Of a stretch of DNA of 8,566 nt, positions 5,983-8,566 are shown piece by piece. Both the position numbers and the translations under genes were made by a program. Source of the stretch: Desulfobacterales bacterium (GTDB lineage Bacteria > Desulfobacterota > Desulfobacteria > Desulfobacterales > Desulfobacteraceae). The stretch is taken from positions 1 through 8,566 of the forward strand of contig JAKSAU010000082.1 of assembly GCA_022361535.1 (NCBI GenBank), written 5' to 3'. How positions within the stretch are numbered: position 1 is the stretch's first letter; each line of letters opens with the position of its first letter. Below the pieces are notes generated by a model, which saw only the letters and a list, made by a program, of their open reading frames with translations, ran no database searches and was not told the origin of the DNA.

Positions 5983-7509
5983 ATGATTACTGCCTGTGAG
6001 AAGTGCTCTGCCAAACATCAATTGGACATGTCATCGATCACCAAACCCACTGCCAGGTATAAGTGTCAGAATTGTGGTCATGTCAATGTCATTGAGAATC
6101 CGGAGTTTGCGGATAATGATACGGCTTATGATCAGGATCAAAGCGAAATTTTTGACGCCTTGGCACAAATTTCCAGTGACCAGAACGACGTATCAGAACC
6201 TTCAGAAGAGGCAGAAGACAAAAAAGACCCGGAACAATTGGAGCCATCCGCGCAAGTCCCGGTTAAAAAACCTAAAATATCAGGAATGTCAATTAAGGCT
6301 AAAATTACCTTGATTATAGTTTTCCTTGTTATATCAGCCTTATCTGTTGTGGGGTTTATTTCCGCAAGCAGGGGAACCGCGGCACTGTCTGTTCAGGCTG
6401 AATCCCATCTTAATTTGATAACTGCCCAGAAAGCAAACGAATATAACAATATATTCAGCCGGCTCCAGGAAGAGATTGAAGGACTGGCTATCCATGCATC
6501 CCATACGTTTGGAAGAAACGATATTACAGAGGATCTTGGATACAAGATGCTTATGCCTTGGACCGGGAGTGCATACGGAAGTTCTGAACTTAAAATTAGC
6601 CTGGCACCGGAAATTCTAAAACTTCAGCGAATAGGATTTATTCTACAAGGCCTGGTTCAAAAAAATCCGTATCTTGAGTTGGGATACATGGCAACAGAGA
6701 ACAATGTCTTTGTGGCAGACAACCAGGGGGTTATTGATGTAATTGGTGCTGAAAAAGGATTTATACCCAATAAAAGAAGCTGGTATGTCGGCGCCGTGGA
6801 GAAAGATCAAACTGTCTGGACCGATCCTTACATTGATGTGAATACGAAAAAATTGGTTGTTTCCTGCGCCACACCAGTATATCTCGATAACGGAACCCTG
6901 GTTGGAGTCCTTGGCTTTGACGTTCTTTTGGACACCATACAAAAAGATATCATTTCACTGGATATCGGATATGATTCCCAGGCTTTTTTGCTGGGGAAAA
7001 AAGGCCAATTACTTGCTAAACCAGGAATGAGCAGCAAAAACAAGTCATGGACCCAGACTGTAAAAACAGATAATGCATTGGAGACAGGAAACGCAGAATT
7101 CAAAGCCATAATCAAACAGATGATGATGGGCACCCAGGGTATTGGTTCCCACACAGAAGGTGGAAACCGTATTCTTATTGCATATGCACCTATCCCGGCC
7201 ATCAACGCGAGCGTGGGCATCGTGGTCTCGGAAAACAAAGTCATGCAGCCTGCAGAAGAAATTAAAAAAATTATTATGTACATCTGGATTGGTGCTGTGG
7301 TTATTTCTATTATAATTGGTCTGATGATCGGTAACGGTATAACAAAGCCCATAAACGATATGGCCATGCGTGCAGATTTGATTTCTCAGGGACAAATGGA
7401 CTTGGAAGAGATTGCCACCAGCCGAAAAGATGAAATTGGCGTACTGATCGAGGCTTTTAACCGACTGGTAACCAGCCTTAAGATCGCAATGACCAGGCAG
7501 AGAAGGTAA
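5983..7509 (+). CDS. Membrane sensor: zinc ribbon, dCache, HAMP; no output domain
   Basis: A 508-residue transmembrane sensor. An N-terminal zinc ribbon of the MJ0042 type has C5-x2-C8 and C28-x2-C31. An acidic, low-complexity cytoplasmic linker (about 40-95) follows. TM1 spans about 107-126. A periplasmic double-Cache domain (about 140-415) contains the typical KRSWYVGAV, TDPYID and ATPVYLDNGTLVGVLGFDV blocks. TM2 is about 430-450 and a HAMP domain (about 451-503) runs to a short basic end. R265, W267, Y268, Y283, D285 and D313 fit the amino-acid-binding dCache signature as I remember it; position 260 is Phe where Tyr is usual. Unlike chemoreceptors or kinases it ends after HAMP, so it must signal through a partner. 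The start follows AAGGAG. A sigma-54 promoter lies upstream; Roadblock and MglA-type genes lie downstream. Confidence 0.9.
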   Translation: MITACEKCSAKHQLDMSSITKPTARYKCQNCGHVNVIENPEFADNDTAYDQDQSEIFDALAQISSDQNDVSEPSEEAEDKKDPEQLEPSAQVPVKKPKISGMSIKAKITLIIVFLVISALSVVGFISASRGTAALSVQAESHLNLITAQKANEYNNIFSRLQEEIEGLAIHASHTFGRNDITEDLGYKMLMPWTGSAYGSSELKISLAPEILKLQRIGFILQGLVQKNPYLELGYMATENNVFVADNQGVIDVIGAEKGFIPNKRSWYVGAVEKDQTVWTDPYIDVNTKKLVVSCATPVYLDNGTLVGVLGFDVLLDTIQKDIISLDIGYDSQAFLLGKKGQLLAKPGMSSKNKSWTQTVKTDNALETGNAEFKAIIKQMMMGTQGIGSHTEGGNRILIAYAPIPAINASVGIVVSENKVMQPAEEIKKIIMYIWIGAVVISIIIGLMIGNGITKPINDMAMRADLISQGQMDLEEIATSRKDEIGVLIEAFNRLVTSLKIAMTRQRR

Positions 7510-7561
7510 AGGACACAGGATTAAAATCAACAAGCCAAATTTAAAATAGGCGTGATGATGG

Positions 7562-7590
7562 TTGATTACTGTTGATGCAATCTTTATAAT
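7562..7590 (+). promoter_or_regulatory. Sigma-70-type promoter of the Roadblock-GTPase genes
   Basis: TTGATT (7562-7567), a 17-nt spacer and a perfect TATAAT (7585-7590) form a good housekeeping promoter in the 148-bp gap after the sensor gene. Transcription would start near 7597, some 60 nt before the ATG at 7658. The pair can thus be expressed without the sensor. Confidence 0.6.
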
Positions 7591-7657
7591 TGCTGTGAAT
7601 TGTAAGTATTAAAATAGGAATAGTGTACTTTTAACAGATTGGGGATATTATTTTCTT

Positions 7658-8044
7658 ATGTATGATCAAGACCAATTAAACGCAATAGATAACGCCATCC
7701 AGTCTCATCTTATTTCCGCAGGAGTCGATCATGTCATTTATATGGACATGAGCGGAAATGCAATTGCCAAACATGATAACGGCAAAACAGACTTGGATTC
7801 CACTGCCTTTGCCGCCCTTGCTGCGGGCAATTTCGCTGCTGTGGATGCGATGGCCAGGCTGGTAGGGGAATCGGAGTTTTCACTCTTGTTTCACAAAGGG
7901 GAGAAGTCAAGTATTCATTTTAACAAGGTTACCAGTGATACCCTTCTTATTTCCATGTTCAATAAAGATGTCTCTTTGGGGATGGTGCGGCTGAAGGTAG
8001 CAGAAACCATCAAGGAAATAAATCAAGTTCTTTCAGGGAGCTGA
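7658..8044 (+). CDS. Roadblock/LC7-domain protein, MglB-like
   Basis: A 128-residue single-domain protein of the Roadblock/LC7 superfamily (PF03259 type). Visible fold elements are a first helix (about 3-19), the strand pair GVDHVIYMDMSGNAIAKHD (22-40) with its MSGN turn, the alanine-rich helix DSTAFAALAAGNFAAVDAMA (47-66), the strands FSLLFHK and SSIHFNKV, then TLLISMF and a last helix VRLKVAETIKEINQVL (110-125). Such proteins dimerise and bind small GTPases; MglB of Myxococcus is the activating protein of MglA. It is shorter than Myxococcus MglB (about 159 residues, from memory). The ribosome site is weak: GGGGA lies about 12 nt upstream. The GTPase gene follows after 49 nt. A GAP or scaffold role for that GTPase is inferred from family and position. 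Confidence 0.87.
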   Translation: MYDQDQLNAIDNAIQSHLISAGVDHVIYMDMSGNAIAKHDNGKTDLDSTAFAALAAGNFAAVDAMARLVGESEFSLLFHKGEKSSIHFNKVTSDTLLISMFNKDVSLGMVRLKVAETIKEINQVLSGS

Positions 8045-8093
8045 TTTCCTGCTGGCACCTCTAAACAACCCTGAATGAAAAGGGGGAGAAGAT

Positions 8094-8566
8094 TTGGCGC
8101 TTATCAATGTGAAAACTAGGGAAGTTCAGATCAAGATTGTTTATTATGGTCCTGGGCGGGGCGGAAAAACAACCAATCTTGAATACATAAATCAGGCATA
8201 CAAAGAGCAGATTAAAACGGAAATGGTCAGTTTGAAAACCCATGATGACCGGACCCTGTTTTTTGATTTTCTTCCCTTTGATGTAGGACAAATCAAAGGG
8301 TTTGATGTGACCATTCAGTTGTATACCGTTCCCGGGCAAGTCAAGTATAATGCGACCCGTAAATTGGTTTTAAGAGGGGTGGACGGAATCGTTTTTGTCG
8401 CTGATATTCAAAAAGATCAACGCAAAAAGAATATTGAGTCTCTCAATCAGCTCTATGAAAATCTACAAACATATAAACTTGATCTGTTTAAAATTCCATT
8501 AATCATGCAATATAATAAAGTGGATTTAAGGAAAACGGATATTCCTACTCTGGATTCAAAAATCCT
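8094..8566 (+). CDS. MglA-type small Ras-like GTPase (3' end outside window)
   Basis: The first 157 codons of a bacterial Ras-superfamily GTPase of the MglA group. The P-loop is GPGRGGKTT (19-27), the switch I region KTHDDRTLFFDFLP is at 48-61, switch II is TVPGQ (78-82) with the MglA-typical Thr in place of the Ras Asp, and the base-specificity motif is N141-K-V-D144. Arg53 and Gln82, catalytic in characterised MglA, and Gly21 fall at the same residue numbers. Translation starts at TTG 8094, with GGGGGAG ending 5 nt before it; no in-frame ATG lies upstream near the domain. Residues Arg22-Gly23 differ from the Leu-Cys I recall in Myxococcus MglA. It lies 49 nt after the Roadblock gene in an mglBA-like order and would cycle between cytosol and membrane or partner. 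The protein is cut by the window end. Confidence 0.93.
   Translation, partial: MALINVKTREVQIKIVYYGPGRGGKTTNLEYINQAYKEQIKTEMVSLKTHDDRTLFFDFLPFDVGQIKGFDVTIQLYTVPGQVKYNATRKLVLRGVDGIVFVADIQKDQRKKNIESLNQLYENLQTYKLDLFKIPLIMQYNKVDLRKTDIPTLDSKI

Noticed and set aside
6828..7533. Long minus-strand frames inside the sensor gene
   Set aside because: They are antisense shadows of a gene with clear Cache and HAMP motifs and have no ribosome sites or domain features.
8061..8339. 92-codon minus-strand frame overlapping the GTPase gene
   Set aside because: It is the antisense shadow of the P-loop and switch regions of the MglA-type GTPase.

Overview
The window looks like a moderate-GC, AT-leaning chromosome of a Deltaproteobacterium/Desulfobacterota, perhaps Desulfobacter- or Desulfobacula-like. 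This is an inference. It rests on an MglA-type GTPase paired with a Roadblock protein, a zinc-ribbon/Cache/HAMP sensor, a YkgJ-type cysteine-cluster protein and rRNA that looks bacterial and Gram-negative. No sequence could be matched to a database.

Positions 1-510 are the 3' end of an rRNA operon: the tail of 23S rRNA, a 128-nt spacer without tRNA, a complete 5S rRNA and a strong hairpin terminator. Converging on it from the right, on the minus strand, is a three-gene operon (1922 down to 532). It holds an ArsR-type repressor with a four-cysteine tail, a 65-residue CxxC...CxxC protein and an alpha/beta hydrolase. Its promoter is covered by a perfect 18-bp inverted repeat, so autorepression is likely. 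A roughly 330-bp gap (1978-2308) has no convincing gene.

Positions 2309-4335 hold a divergent pair: a TetR-family regulator on the minus strand and a membrane-anchored serine hydrolase of the class C beta-lactamase/NylB type on the plus strand. The 149-bp region between them has a recognisable promoter flanked by two similar 20-bp sites that may be TetR operators. Downstream (4336-5025) there is no intact gene. One frame at 4498-4887 reads as convincing protein interrupted by exactly two nonsense codons, so it is probably a decaying gene. A complete YkgJ-family cysteine-cluster protein follows (5026-5799).

The right-hand third (5855-8566) is the most interesting part. A near-consensus sigma-54 promoter precedes a 508-residue membrane sensor. 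The sensor has an N-terminal zinc ribbon, a periplasmic dCache domain and a terminal HAMP, with no output domain. After it come a Roadblock/LC7 protein with its own sigma-70-like promoter and an MglA-type small GTPase cut by the window edge. The Roadblock-GTPase pair resembles MglB-MglA, the polarity switch of Myxococcus. Its position beside an output-less ligand sensor suggests a sensor-to-GTPase signalling module. That link is inferred from gene order alone.
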